This document shows positions 1-10,537 of a stretch of 33,358 bases of DNA, one piece after another. The stretch lies in the NCBI GenBank assembly GCA_049999725.1, contig JBNGIS010014028.1, positions 1 through 33,358 on the forward strand. Reading direction: 5' to 3'. The stretch's first letter is position 1; every line of letters begins with the position of its first letter. The notes under the pieces are model-generated. The model ran no database searches and was not told where the DNA came from. It was given only the letters and a program-made list of their open reading frames with translations. The position numbers and the translations under genes are program-made. This DNA is from Haplomitrium mnioides (Eukaryota; Marchantiophyta; Haplomitriopsida; Calobryales).

Positions 1-264
1 AGCCCATATGGGCATGGAATTTCAACTCTACGTTCGCATGGACTCTTGTTCCTCCTTGCATATAACTCAAAGTTTTTGTTTAATGTTCTCTTCTAACTTG
101 TTTCTCCATGCTGTGTTTAGAGCAACAAAATGTTCAAACATCAGCTAGCAAAACAATTGACGGCTGGTGCTAATGGGAAAAAGAAATTGAGGTCAAAGAA
201 GACCAACTAATGAAGACCATACCCTAACTTTTGTCTCCTACCCCTTGCTTTTTTGATCCACTTT

Positions 265-612
265 CAAAAAGCAAGAGAGTAGAAGGCAAGACAACAAAAT
301 GAAGTTGTTGCCTCTCTAACCAAAGGAGGGCCCAAAGAGCAAGATGAGGACTTAATGTCTTATGTCAATAAACTCAACATGGCATTTTATCAAGTCCACG
401 GGAAGGCTAATGCTTGACACTTAGTGGGTTTAGTGAAACCTAGATGTTTCACTTTAGCTATTGATGATATTCCTTACAGTAATAAGCTTAAGGAATGCAA
501 GCATGCTAATTCAAAACCCTTCACAAAGGATGATATTTTTGACATGGTTTCTTCTTTTGCGGTCATTACAACTTCCAACTTTTTGTCTTTTGTTATTATC
601 CATTCTTCCTAA
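265..612 (+). pseudogene. Decayed reading frame, unidentified protein
   Basis: One plus-strand frame stays open over about 115 codons with a single in-frame TGA at 415-417. Upstream of that stop it contains the stretch EQDEDLMSYVNKLNMAFYQV, and downstream a mixed-charge sequence ending at the TAA near 610. The composition is protein-like (few low-complexity runs), which makes a decayed gene or element fragment more likely than chance. I do not recognise the family. A gag-like or host-gene origin are both possible. No start codon or promoter can be assigned. Confidence 0.35.
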
Positions 613-1021
613 CAATTCAACATTTTCAAGGATGCTTTAGTGGAGGTTTGTTGCGCCATCAACTATGGTGTCTAATAAGTTGTATTTTGATTTTTTTTCA
701 TTTGACAGTTTATCTCTTTTGTTTTTCCTTCACTTTCTTTTCTTTGTCTCATATGTTTGTTTTTGTTGCTACAAAGATAAAAGTAATATTCATCATTCGG
801 GTGGTCCCAAAATCACTCGCACTCATAAGTACTAGAATATGGGCTAATGGACCAAAGAGGGCAAGCGGAGCATGAACGTCTTCAACTTGTAATTTGATGA
901 TGCAATGGGGTGTCTTCAACAAATCATACGAAGTGTTTTCAGCTTCTTGACTATTTTGGCAAAGCTCAAACATCCAAAAGACAATGCTCATGTGAATGCC
1001 TATTAAAAGCCTCAAGCTTTA
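613..1021. other. Stretch with no supported gene
   Basis: T-rich sequence with only short open frames on both strands. The minus-strand frame at 749-1015 has no recognisable motif. The stretch lies between two decayed frames and may be degraded coding sequence of the same origin, but nothing can be named. Confidence 0.3.
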
Positions 1022-1405
1022 TACAACTTTTTTATCAATCAGTTGTCAACAAAGCAAGATTGGATCTTAGATCTTTGCTCTAAGTCCAACACAAGCCTTG
1101 CATATGCTTTGAAGCTAATGCAAAATTGCATCGTTGTTGAATATGATACACGTTAGTTTATTTCTAATCCCAAGAGGGTTTTGACGAGAATTTCTTTGCG
1201 GCCATCTAATGTGACAGAATCACATGTTGTATATGTATACCATAAGGAGCATGTTCTTCTTGAGTTTTCTGGTGCTTTTGGCAATTTTGTTGCGATTTAA
1301 AGGACTAGAAAGTCTTGGCACAACTCTTTAACGACGATAGATGCCAAAGCTTCTATTTGAGTTGACTTAGATGAGACCATTCCTTCTGAAGAGGATAGGG
1401 CTTAA
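1022..1405 (+). pseudogene. Decayed reading frame, unidentified protein
   Basis: A single plus-strand frame runs for 128 codons with only four stops (near 1154, 1300, 1361 and the terminal TAA at 1403-1405). Between the stops the text is convincingly protein-like, for example SLAYALKLMQNCIVVEYDTR and VTESHVVYVYHKEHVLLEF, ending in an acidic LDETIPSEED segment. This is what a once-coding frame with scattered nonsense mutations looks like. I cannot place it in a family. It may belong to the same ancient gene or element as the frame at 265-612, since strand and spacing agree. Confidence 0.4.
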
Positions 1406-1724
1406 GCTGTAACATCAGTCTAATGTATTTTTTGTAAATAACAAAGTAATTTTTTTTCACAAAATACTATTTGATTCATCCTCATTCTTGTTGCATTCCA
1501 AATCAAGTTTATGAAGTATTTTCTTCATGATTCAATTTCTTTCGTAAAATTATTTTTGAACAAAACGTATTGCTTTTTGTAAAAATTAGCACTGAAGCTT
1601 ATGTTGGCATAGAAGCTCTTTTTTTTTCTATTCAAGTTTTCTTCAATCATTAGTTTTTGCAATCTCTGCCTAGAAAAGCTTCGGTTGTTTCTGCATCCAA
1701 GTACTCAGCAGCCCATGCTCGTCT
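1406..1724. other. AT-rich stretch, no gene seen
   Basis: Low-complexity AT-rich DNA with T runs. I see no reading frame, RNA gene or repeat boundary in it. It leads directly into the 25-bp minisatellite. Confidence 0.3.
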
Positions 1725-2060
1725 GGGCTTTAGTTGTCCATCAGCGCATGGGCTTTGGTTGTTCAAGCGCACATGAGCTTTAGTTGTCCATGCACGCATG
1801 GACCTTATCAAACAAAACATGTCTAGGCTTTAAGCTATCCTTGCACACGAGCTTTAGTAGTTCATACATGCATGAGCTTTGGTAGTCTTTTCATTATATC
1901 ACTTCAACAATCCTCTTGCGTCTATACTTTAGGGCTCTAGTTCAAAGTTCATGCATGTGAAAGCTTCAACATTCCACGCGCACTTGAGCTTTAGCATTCC
2001 AAGTACAAAGAAGCTTTAATAGTCCCTATGTGCATAAGCTTTAAGACTATGGTTCAAAGT
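1725..2060 (+). repeat. Degenerate 25-bp minisatellite
   Basis: Three adjacent units at 1725-1749, 1750-1774 and 1775-1799 are each exactly 25 bp and start RGCTTTRGTTGT, with a CATGCRCGCATG-like palindromic core. Further units of 24-25 bp follow at 1800, 1825, 1849 and 1874. After a degenerate patch the same register returns at 1936, 1961, 1986, 2011 and 2036. About thirteen units in all. The palindromic core resembles the core of the 30-bp and 37-bp arrays elsewhere in the window. Confidence 0.75.
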
Positions 2061-2464
2061 TCTTGTGCGCCTAAGTATCTTTTTTGATTGAGTATGTTTC
2101 TAGTAAAATTTGAATGTTTTGATCAATTTTTGAAATTAATGATATCATTGTTAGTTTTGAAAATATTTAACAACAAATGTTTTGTACATTTAGTATATAT
2201 TCTGTTTGGTGTTGCTCATCCTTTTTAAAGAAGAAATCTTAAAAGTAATTTTCATAAATTTCTTATAAGAAGATTTGCTTTTAATACATTTGGGCACTTG
2301 AAATAAGCAATTTTGATGCATAAAATTACATTTTTTTTCTTGCGAAACAAATATTACTAGCGTCAGATTCTTGATTGTTGATGCTAGAAATTCAAAGTTG
2401 GTTTTTGCAAACGCCAAATGAAACAAGAACCTAGTAGTGGTTTCTGGTTCTAAGTAGCAATTGT
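2061..2464. other. AT-rich stretch, no gene seen
   Basis: No convincing reading frame. A minus-strand open frame at 2190-2426 has Lys/Phe-rich content without recognisable motifs and is probably chance in AT-rich DNA. Confidence 0.3.
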
Positions 2465-2554
2465 TTTGAGCTCACAAATACCATCCAAAGCCAACTAAAA
2501 CTCATATGTTGAAAATTGTTTGCTTCAAGTCTTTGCCTTTGAATCACTCAACTT
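2465..2554 (-). repeat. Fragment of the DUF7869-like repeat unit at a gap edge
   Basis: This stretch aligns with 4676-4762 of unit A and about 24070-24145 of unit B (shared blocks include TTGAAAATTGTTTGC and GAATCACTCAACTT). On the minus strand it reads KLSDSKAK and QFSTYEF, matching the C-terminal part of the gene in units A and B. It stops at the N run, so a third, incomplete unit lies here or is hidden by the gap. Confidence 0.65.
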
Positions 2555-2654
2555 NNNNNNNNNNNNNNNNNNNNNNNNNNNNNNNNNNNNNNNNNNNNNN
2601 NNNNNNNNNNNNNNNNNNNNNNNNNNNNNNNNNNNNNNNNNNNNNNNNNNNNNN
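2555..2654. other. Assembly gap, 100 N
   Basis: Exactly 100 N, the usual placeholder for a gap of unknown size. Both sides carry sequence from the same repeat family, so the gap probably marks an unresolved repeat. Confidence 0.95.
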
Positions 2655-3190
2655 AAACGATATTCTTAGTTTTTATGGAAATATTGGAAATCGATGAAAA
2701 GTACAAAAATTATGGTATATTTTCACAAAAAACTTGCATTTGTCATTGATTGCATTTCGAAACCCAAAAGTTGAAATATACGTCAAAATGAGTTTGGTTG
2801 CACAAACTCTATGCACACATAGACATGGTGCTCTTAAAAACTTATTTTTTGAAAACAAAATAGAAAACATGAGAAAAAAACCCAAGCAAACTAGAAGTTA
2901 AGGGAATGAGCTTGGAATCCAAAGATACAATAACCAACAAAACAAAGCATTGCATGGATTTCAGAGCTCTATTTTCAAGTTCAAGCAAGAAATAAGCTTT
3001 TTTGTAGTTGAAAATCCATGCGCGTAAAAGTTGAAGTGGGCATGTTTTAGAAGGTTTCAGGAATTCAAAATCTTTTACAATTCAGAGAATCATATATGCA
3101 AAGGAGTCACAGTTCAACATCAGAAAGGCTAGTGGCTTTATAGATTTACTTCACAGCCTAAACATGCATCATCTTTAAGTTTTGGACCAA

Positions 3191-3655
3191 AGTCTCTCAA
3201 ACAAAAGATTTCAAGCTCTATAAAAGAGACTTTGAGCGGTGTAGAATCTAAGTTCTATACACTAGTCTTTGTATGTAGAAGGTTGAGGGTTGTATATAAG
3301 AGTTAGTACGTGTAGAAGGTTTCGACTTCCACACCAAAGTCTATGCACATACAGGAATCTGAGTTCAATATGCGAGCACTCGACAACAAAAACTATGTTG
3401 AACAGAGGTTTAAAGTTTTGCAGCAAAGTTTATGTGTGCATGAGGTTTCAACTTGCATATCAAAGTTTATGCATGCATAGGGTTTAGACTTCTAGATTTG
3501 AGTCTAGATATGTTAAAGGTTTTGTTTTCCATAGTGAACTCTATGCTTGCTTACGATTAGGTCTTCTGAGTCAGAATCTTAGAGTCAAAGCAAACAAAAG
3601 GTTTCAAGTTTTACATCAAGGTCCTTGCAAGCAAAGGATTAAGTAGTCAATTTGG
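3191..3655 (+). repeat. 37-bp minisatellite, copy in unit A
   Basis: About twelve units. Units beginning at 3227, 3264, 3301, 3338, 3427, 3464, 3501, 3538 and 3583 are each exactly 37 bp; the units at 3191 and 3620 are 36 bp, and one region (3375-3426) carries extra bases. Units typically begin AGTYTATG, carry a palindromic core such as TATGCATGCATA, continue with RGGTTTCRACTT and end ATCAA. The array lies just beyond the 3' end of the minus-strand pseudogene and is conserved at the same place in unit B. Confidence 0.85.
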
Positions 3656-5446
3656 ATAGATGCTTCAGCAATACTAAAATATTAAACTCTTTTGGAAAAT
3701 AATAAAAAAGAAAGGAATATTATTATATTTTGGATCAAAAAACATTTCAACAACCAAATGAAAATTATGATTAAATGTTTAAGTTTCATTTATAGAAGAT
3801 AAAGTTTAACATGAACTTGGAATGTTTTACACTAAAAAGTTCAAGGTGGTATATAAATTCAAGAAATTTCTTGACAATATTCTCAAGTATATTATAAAAT
3901 AATAAACTTAAATTACAATATAAACTCAAAGTAGACAATAAAAAATAGGTTTCCAAATGACTTTAGTCACTTGTATTGACTTCTACATCAATATGTAACT
4001 TGGATTTGCATTTCCTTTTTGTTGTTGCTATTTTTTCTAGAAGTATTATCCAGAAAATGCCTCACCCTCACAAGCAAACCACTGAACACGTACTTGTTTC
4101 AAGTTGAGAGGTTCCCTTTTATAATAGCAAAACTTTGAGTACTTTGGCAATCCAAAATGGTCTGCCATTTGGATCGAATGATGTAACAACACAAATAAAC
4201 ATTTTGGCTTTCACCTAATATAGGCTATCAAGTTTGTACCAATATCTAGTGTTATGTGAAACAGTACTTTTTTGCAGTCTAAGTGCTCCACTATAAATTA
4301 CTCAATGTGTAGAAAGTATGGTATTCTATTGGAGCGTCTCTCTCTATCTGTTCAACATCAAACTAAGAAATTAGACAAACATTTTGAGAATCATTACAAG
4401 TATTTGCTGGTTGTGAAGGTAAGAAGGTGAATTTTGCTTTGAGTATTTATCTTTTAGTTGTAAGAATATAAGCCACAATATTTTGTTGGGCAAGGAAAAA
4501 GTCATTCCACCATTAAATATCAAGATCTGTAAAGAACTTGTAGCAACTCTCACTTATGTTGTCTCTTATTGCGAAGAGCACTTTCTGTGAGTTAACTTCT
4601 CATTCTTTCTTTTAGGATTGTTTGATTTCAATATTGAACTTAAAAAATTCTCTATCCACTTGAGGTAGACACTTGAGTTGACAAATACCATCTAGAGGTA
4701 GCCAAAATTCATCTGTTGAAAATTGTTTGCTCCAAATCTTTGCCTCAGAATCACTCAACTTGAACTTGAACTATTGATTAAAGGTAGCATCATATATTCT
4801 TTGAACCAAAAAGGAACATTAATGCATAAACAATTTGAAATCATAAGTTTCCATCAAAAGAGTTACATGTCGTTTAGGATTATAGGACAATTACAATGCG
4901 TCTCTAAAGCTTGTAGTTGTAGAAGCCTTGACATGTTTCAAATTTTTGGAGAATTTTTTGAACATTTGATTGATTTGATTGTGAGTATGGCCAACCATGA
5001 GAAATCCCACCTTGATTTTTCGGAAAACATTCTTAGCAATAAGGAGACTAAAATATCCAAATAAGATGGAATTCTTTTTCTCTTTTGTCATATTTTTCAG
5101 CTGAAGATACAAAGTGGGAGGCAATTGCCCTCAAAGTCATATAGTATTCCATTGAGCATCGTAATTTGCAAATTGGAGTTGCTTTTCAAGTTTCCATAGG
5201 TTAAGAAGACCTTTAAAGAAAGATCATGATTGAATATTAAGGCACCAAAAACATTCACATTCACCAAAAAATCTTTATCAATGTTTTTTGGTGGTGAAGG
5301 CTAGTGTGAAATGGCTATTTTCTTTTGATCTATTTCATCCATCAAAATTCCCAAGGACTTTTGGCCATCGGTATAACATTTTCTTTGATGGTTTGCAAGT
5401 TTTGTTCTTTCTTTCATTTGTTGGTCATGATGAAGAAAAAATTGGC

Positions 5447-6328
5447 CTTTATATTTGATTGCATCATCATAAAGCACCAAAAAAATATAAATAGTTGAAT
5501 AAAACATGTCTAGATGTCTTCAATTTCAAAAGATAACCTCATGTGCTAAAAATATTCAAAGCAACTTTAGCAAATGTTTAGATTAGAAGAGGTGAATATT
5601 AAAAAAAGAATAAAAATGTAGCTTTGAATATTTAAGTTAGGAGAATTAGAATAACATTGAGAATAACTACTTGTCTTTGACTCAAAATACGAAAAAGTTT
5701 GTAGAGGAGAAAAACAAGATTTTCGCTCTTTGGGTCACAAATTGGATTTTCAACTTCAATATTACCTTAGACTTTATGTGCCCATAGGACTCAAAGAAAC
5801 AATAGCTGATCCTATGTGTGCATAGGATTCAAAAAACACTAATCCTATAAACATATAGGATTAAAAACAACAACATTGATATTTTAACTTTGTTTGACTG
5901 TTGTCGCAACTAGAATTGAAAGAAACAAAAATACAACCTATGCACATATAGGATTTGCAAACAAGATAAACAATTCTTGATCTTGTTTATCTAGCAATGG
6001 GCTTTGGATTAAAGGCAACAATAACAAAACCTAGTGCAAGCCTATAGTCACAACCAACAATCTCAACAATTTCCTCGTTTTATTTGACTCTTGACGTGCT
6101 TTGGATTCATCCTAAAAGCAACAGACCTATGCGGGCATAGAGTTTGTCCCCACAACTCCAATTGTTAAGGTTTATTTCACTCCAACCTTGTTTGTAAAAC
6201 AAATTAACAAAACCAATAGCTTGTTGTATTAAGTTGAGAACAGCATAATATCTCTAGAACAAAGCCATGAGTCTCGTAAAAAGAGCATCATAGCAACCAT
6301 AGGTTTCAAAAGGGAAGAAATTTGCTAC
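5447..6328 (-). other. Probable intron of pseudogene A with palindromic motifs
   Basis: On the minus strand the exon text ...ILESDK is followed by AAAG|GTAGC at 6328. Coding similarity resumes after TATAAAG|GCC at 5447, giving QFF.HHDQQMKER. Joining these preserves the frame and family spacing. Unit B keeps the donor (AAAG|GTAAC at 25656) but not the acceptor AG. The interval holds five short palindromes of the form CCTATGNNNNCATAGG: near 5774, 5811, 5844, 5937 and 6126. No branch point or transcript evidence is available. Confidence 0.45.
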
Positions 6329-6644
6329 CTTTGTCGGACTCCAAGATAGATTTTTCCCGCAATGATTTTATTTCTTCGCAGGTTCAACAAACAACAAATC
6401 TATTGCATTTTGGAATTTTAACATTTGGAAAATGAGTTTTCCTATGTTTTGTAAAATTAGAAAAACTAAGAATCCAATTGGGATCTTCCCTTTTCAAATA
6501 AGTTGTGTATTAGTCATAAACTTCCCATTTTGCAAAATTATCTAGGAAGCTATAAACTTTGTGAGTTGGCATTCTTTGATAGTATCTTTGAAAAAAAATG
6601 TCCATCCATTCACTCACAAATACTCCTATAGTAGATAATTTTGT

Positions 6645-6907
6645 TGAATGATAATTGTAATAGAAAATGCAACATGTATAGCTCAATAGCTCAATGTATG
6701 ATGTGCAATCAATATCCTCTTTTCTCTCCTCTCATATCATATATTCTCATCTCTATAATGTAGTACAATATAATCATACAATGTAGTATATTTATCTAGG
6801 ATTAGTTCTAATATAGTCTACTCACTAATGGTAGATTAGTAACCTAATTATAGATTACATAAAGTATTTTCTAACCCTAGTTTTATGTTACTCTATATAT
6901 CATAACA
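6645..6907 (-). repeat. Candidate 3' LTR of copia element 1
   Basis: On the minus strand a purine-rich tract (CTAAGGGAGAG) is followed by TGTTATGATATATAG, much as the PPT-LTR junction of element 2 reads AAAGGGGAG then TGTTATAGG. The other end is set by the loss of homology to unit B at about 6644, giving about 263 bp. The exact terminal CA is uncertain (several candidates between 6642 and 6657). Confidence 0.5.
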
Positions 6908-7341
6908 CTCTCCCTTAGTTATAACATGGGGAATGTTATAAATAATCGTAACATAAAATGAGAGATAGATATAAAAATAATAACTCCAACTTAAACAATA
7001 GAATCCATGTAAGGAAATAATGATGTTGCCTCATTCAAACCTTCTCATACTCTTTTGAGGGAAAGAGTATGACCATCACCATAGCATGGATTTTGTAATG
7101 TGAAAAAGAAAAAGTCATGATATAAAATGATGAATCATATGGCTATAGGCCATAAAAATATAAAAGAATATGATAATGAGCCAGATGATCAGAAAATATA
7201 TAGATCCAAGAATAAAGTAATATGTCGCCAGAATATAAAATATGATTGTTGATAAGATGAAAAAATAGAAAGTATCAAATATATCGATGAAGAACATAAA
7301 AGTCTTGATAGTCTGTGTAGTCCAACAAGATCACAATATCG
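6908..7341 (-). other. 3' untranslated region of copia element 1
   Basis: AT-rich stretch between the end of the RNase H frame (7342) and the polypurine tract. No coding content beyond chance. Confidence 0.45.
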
Positions 7342-9130
7342 CTAATGTAGTGCAAGAGGTAAAGCTTTCGTAAATAGATATGCTATATTATCTTTACCGA
7401 CGATCATTTGCACTGAAATAGTATCATCTTGTTTCTCATGTGTAAAAAAGAATTTTGGCGCAATATGTTTAATGCAATCTCTTCTAATAAATTCCTGTGA
7501 GATCTGCTGCACACATGCCAAATTATCCTCAAAGATAATAGTAGGGTCAGATATACAAGATAAACCACAAGAAACATAAACATGATCAATCATCCTACGT
7601 AAATATATGCATTCCCTACTGGCTTCGTACAGAGCTATTATCTTTACATAGTTGGAAGATGTGCAAGTCAAAGTTTTCTTAAAACTCTTCTATGATATAG
7701 CTATAGAGCCATATAGGAATACACATCTGATTTGGGATTTAGCATCATTAGGATTCGATAGGTATCGTGCATCCACATAACTAGTTAGGATTTGATCGTT
7801 GTTTTTCAAGAAATAAAGCATCGTGTTAGTGGTTCCTTGCAAATATCTGAATATTCACTTGATACCATTCAAGTGCCTTACAGTAGGTTGTGAACTATGT
7901 CTGGCTAGCAAGTTCATGGCAAAGGAAATATTTGGTCGAGATTGATTTGCCAAGAACATAAGAGCTCCTATGGCGGAGAGATATGGTATCTCAGATCCTA
8001 GGATATGCTCTATGTCTTTTCTTTTACGGAATAAATCTTTGTCTCTATCCAGTGTTCTAGTCTCCATAGGTGATGTTATTGGATGAGATTTATCTTAATT
8101 AAATTGTTCTAGAACTTTCTTAGTATAAGTACTCAAACTATAGTCCTAAGCAATAGGTGGTCTTACCAATATCCCTCATATCCAAAAATTTCTTAAGCAT
8201 AGATATAGTTTGCCCAAGTAGGGATTGGTGATCAAATAAGTTTATGTCATCAATATAAATTGCGACAATAATAAATTGTTTGTCAGCATGTTTGATGAAT
8301 AAACTTGGTACAATGTCATCATACTGAAATCTCATGGCTATCATCTCCTCTTTAAATCTCTGATACCATATACGACTACTTTGCTTAAGTCCATAAATAG
8401 ATCTCATGATCTGGACATCATATCCATCCTTGGCGAGAGGCATGGATTGATGCATTGAGGAGACTATAGGTCCAATCTGCATAGATTGCATCTCATGGAC
8501 TAAAGGTCCAAGCCCAGTACTCCCTCTCTTGGGCTTTATATTGGTCGATGGTAGTGAGGTAGATGGGTCGCTAAATGGTTTCTCTTAGAGACATTCTCCC
8601 CTTGAATATGATAGATATTTATGGCTATAAGCTCTAGGGGAGCTTTTATATAGATCTGGGTATCTAATAACCTATATAGGTATGTTGTCACAACATCTAA
8701 CTAATGTGTCATAGGCTCATGTCCTAGGGAAAAGCGTACTAGGAACCGGTATGTGATAGCATCTATAACTGGGACGTATATGAGATCATAGTCACTCCCA
8801 GGTATATGTATATAGCCCTTACAAGGTGTGCCTTATATCTGACAATATTGCCTTTTTTCATTTCACTTTTTTACAAAAATCCACCTATATCTGATTAAGT
8901 GGGCGTCAAAGGGTACGGGGACTAAAGGTCTGAATACTTTCCTTTTTATGATAGAATCCAATTTGGAATTCATTGCCTTTTCCTATTTAATCCAATCGAG
9001 ACTATCTATAGCTTCTTTGACAAACCTTAGATCAGAAGGTCCATCGGATATAGTCTGTGAAATCATGAATGTAAAATTATCATCCATATTAACACTTTCT
9101 CTTTGCCATAATATCCCAGTGTCCATATAG
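7342..9130 (-). pseudogene. Reverse transcriptase and RNase H remnant, copia element 1
   Basis: The reverse transcriptase copies element RNA to DNA and RNase H removes the RNA. Visible on the minus strand: a MDVVTAYLY-like start of the palm region (about 8690), SIYGLKQSSRIWYQRF (about 8400-8345), and the catalytic box as YIDD near 8245-8260, where YVDD is usual. Further along are ISFAMNLLARHSSQPTVRHL (about 7945-7880) and the RNase H end with YEASRECIYLRRMIDH, IKHIAPKFFFTHEK and LFTKALP (7640-7350). Multiple stops and frame changes split it, and the region around 8500-8700 is poorly conserved. Confidence 0.75.
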
Positions 9131-9381
9131 TGGATTGAAATTTCTTTATTATTTGAGATCTCTAAAAGAGAGGTAGTAGGCTAAGATGTTAGTGTAATAG
9201 ATGATGATTGTAGTATAGGCCCTTCAGTTGAGAATGTAGTCTTCTTTGTTGAAATTCTTTGCCTTGGTTGAGAGTCTTTTGAACCTAAAGAACATCCTCT
9301 ATTTTTCCTTGGTAATTGATCACTTGTTGTTATAATAGTGTCTTGAATTCTTGCAAGTACATTTACAACAGGAATATATGA

Positions 9382-10510
9382 TCATGTTACTCTTTCAATC
9401 TTACTAAATGAGTCAGACAATTGTTTGACAGTTTTAGTCACGTGAAGAAGTTTCTTGACTTCATCCTCACATTGCTTTGTTCTTTGATCTATCCATAAAA
9501 AGGATATTTTCTCCCGTTCTAACTTTTTTGGTAATGAAGAATTTTTATCTTCAAATAATGATGGGAATATATCCTCACAGAAGTGGCAATATGCAAATTT
9601 AGCTTGAAATACATCTGCTGTGGATGGTTCTAGATAGCGTATGATCAATGAAGATTCATATCCCACATAGATGCCAATCTGTCTTTGAGGACCCATTTTA
9701 GTCCTTTTCGGTCGTATAATTGGAACAAGGACTTGACAACCAAAAATTTGTAGATGAGATAGATTGGGAATAGTCCCATAGGCAAGTTGGTGAGGTGTCA
9801 AGGTATTAAATATTGATGGCCTAAGTTTTAATAATGATGCAGCATGTAATACAACTTGGCTTCATGCAAAATCTGACAATTTGGTTTGCATGAGCATGGG
9901 CCTAGCTATCATCTGTATGATGCAAATAACTCTGTGGGCTATGCCATTTTGAAAATGGACGTGAGCCATAGAGTATTGGGTATCTATACCAGTGGTCATG
10001 CAAAAATCATCAAAAGTCTTTGATGTAAACTCTCCTGCATTGTCAACTCATCGGACTCTTATTGGATTTTTTTGGAAATTGAGCTTTCACTTTCAGAATA
10101 TATGCCAAAATCTTAGGACAGACTAAATTTTGGGTAGAGAGTAGTGAGACTTATGAGCATTTTGATGACACAAAGATAATAACCAAAAAGTACCAAAAAG
10201 GTCCACTTGGTGGGTCTATAGGACCATAAACATCTGCTTGTATTCTCTCAATGAATATTGGTATGTCCATCACAGTCTTGAATATTGCTGGTCGTAGGAC
10301 TAGCTTACCTTGAGAACATTTGATGCATTGTTCATTGATCATGTTTGGTTTAGCGCTAATAAGAATAGATCTGGACACTTTGAGAATATTATGAAACATC
10401 ATCGTGCCAGGATGTCCTAAGCGTTTATACCATAACATATTGTGATCATTTTGTTTTGCATCAAGTAAGAAACTTTGAATTTGCATTACATAAAACCCAA
10501 GAGGATACAC
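9382..10510 (-). pseudogene. Integrase remnant, copia element 1
   Basis: Zinc-binding HHCC region: WYKRLGHPG has Tyr where the first His is expected (CAT to TAT), while the pair CIKC is intact (about 10330). The core follows with ADVYGPIDPPSGPFWYF, then a VDNAGEF-like second Asp (about 10040) and HVHFQNGIAHR, where the catalytic Glu is replaced by His. The C-terminal part includes HLQIFGCQVLVPI, KMGPQRQIGIYVGYES and IIRYLEPSTADVFQAKF (9750-9590), typical of copia integrases. Loss of two key residues plus stops make it inactive. Confidence 0.75.
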
Positions 10511-10537
10511 AAAAGGTGTTTCTTTTATTTCAGATCC

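Noticed and set aside
3191-3655. CRISPR-like array
   Set aside because: The 37-bp units abut each other with no unique spacers, and the genome is a plant's. This is a minisatellite.
4723-5064. 113-codon plus-strand open frame
   Set aside because: Shadow of the minus-strand DUF7869-like pseudogene, whose motifs explain the openness.
7115-7297. Minus-strand open frame resembling a membrane peptide
   Set aside because: Ile/Phe/Tyr-rich text from AT-rich DNA in the 3' untranslated part of copia element 1.
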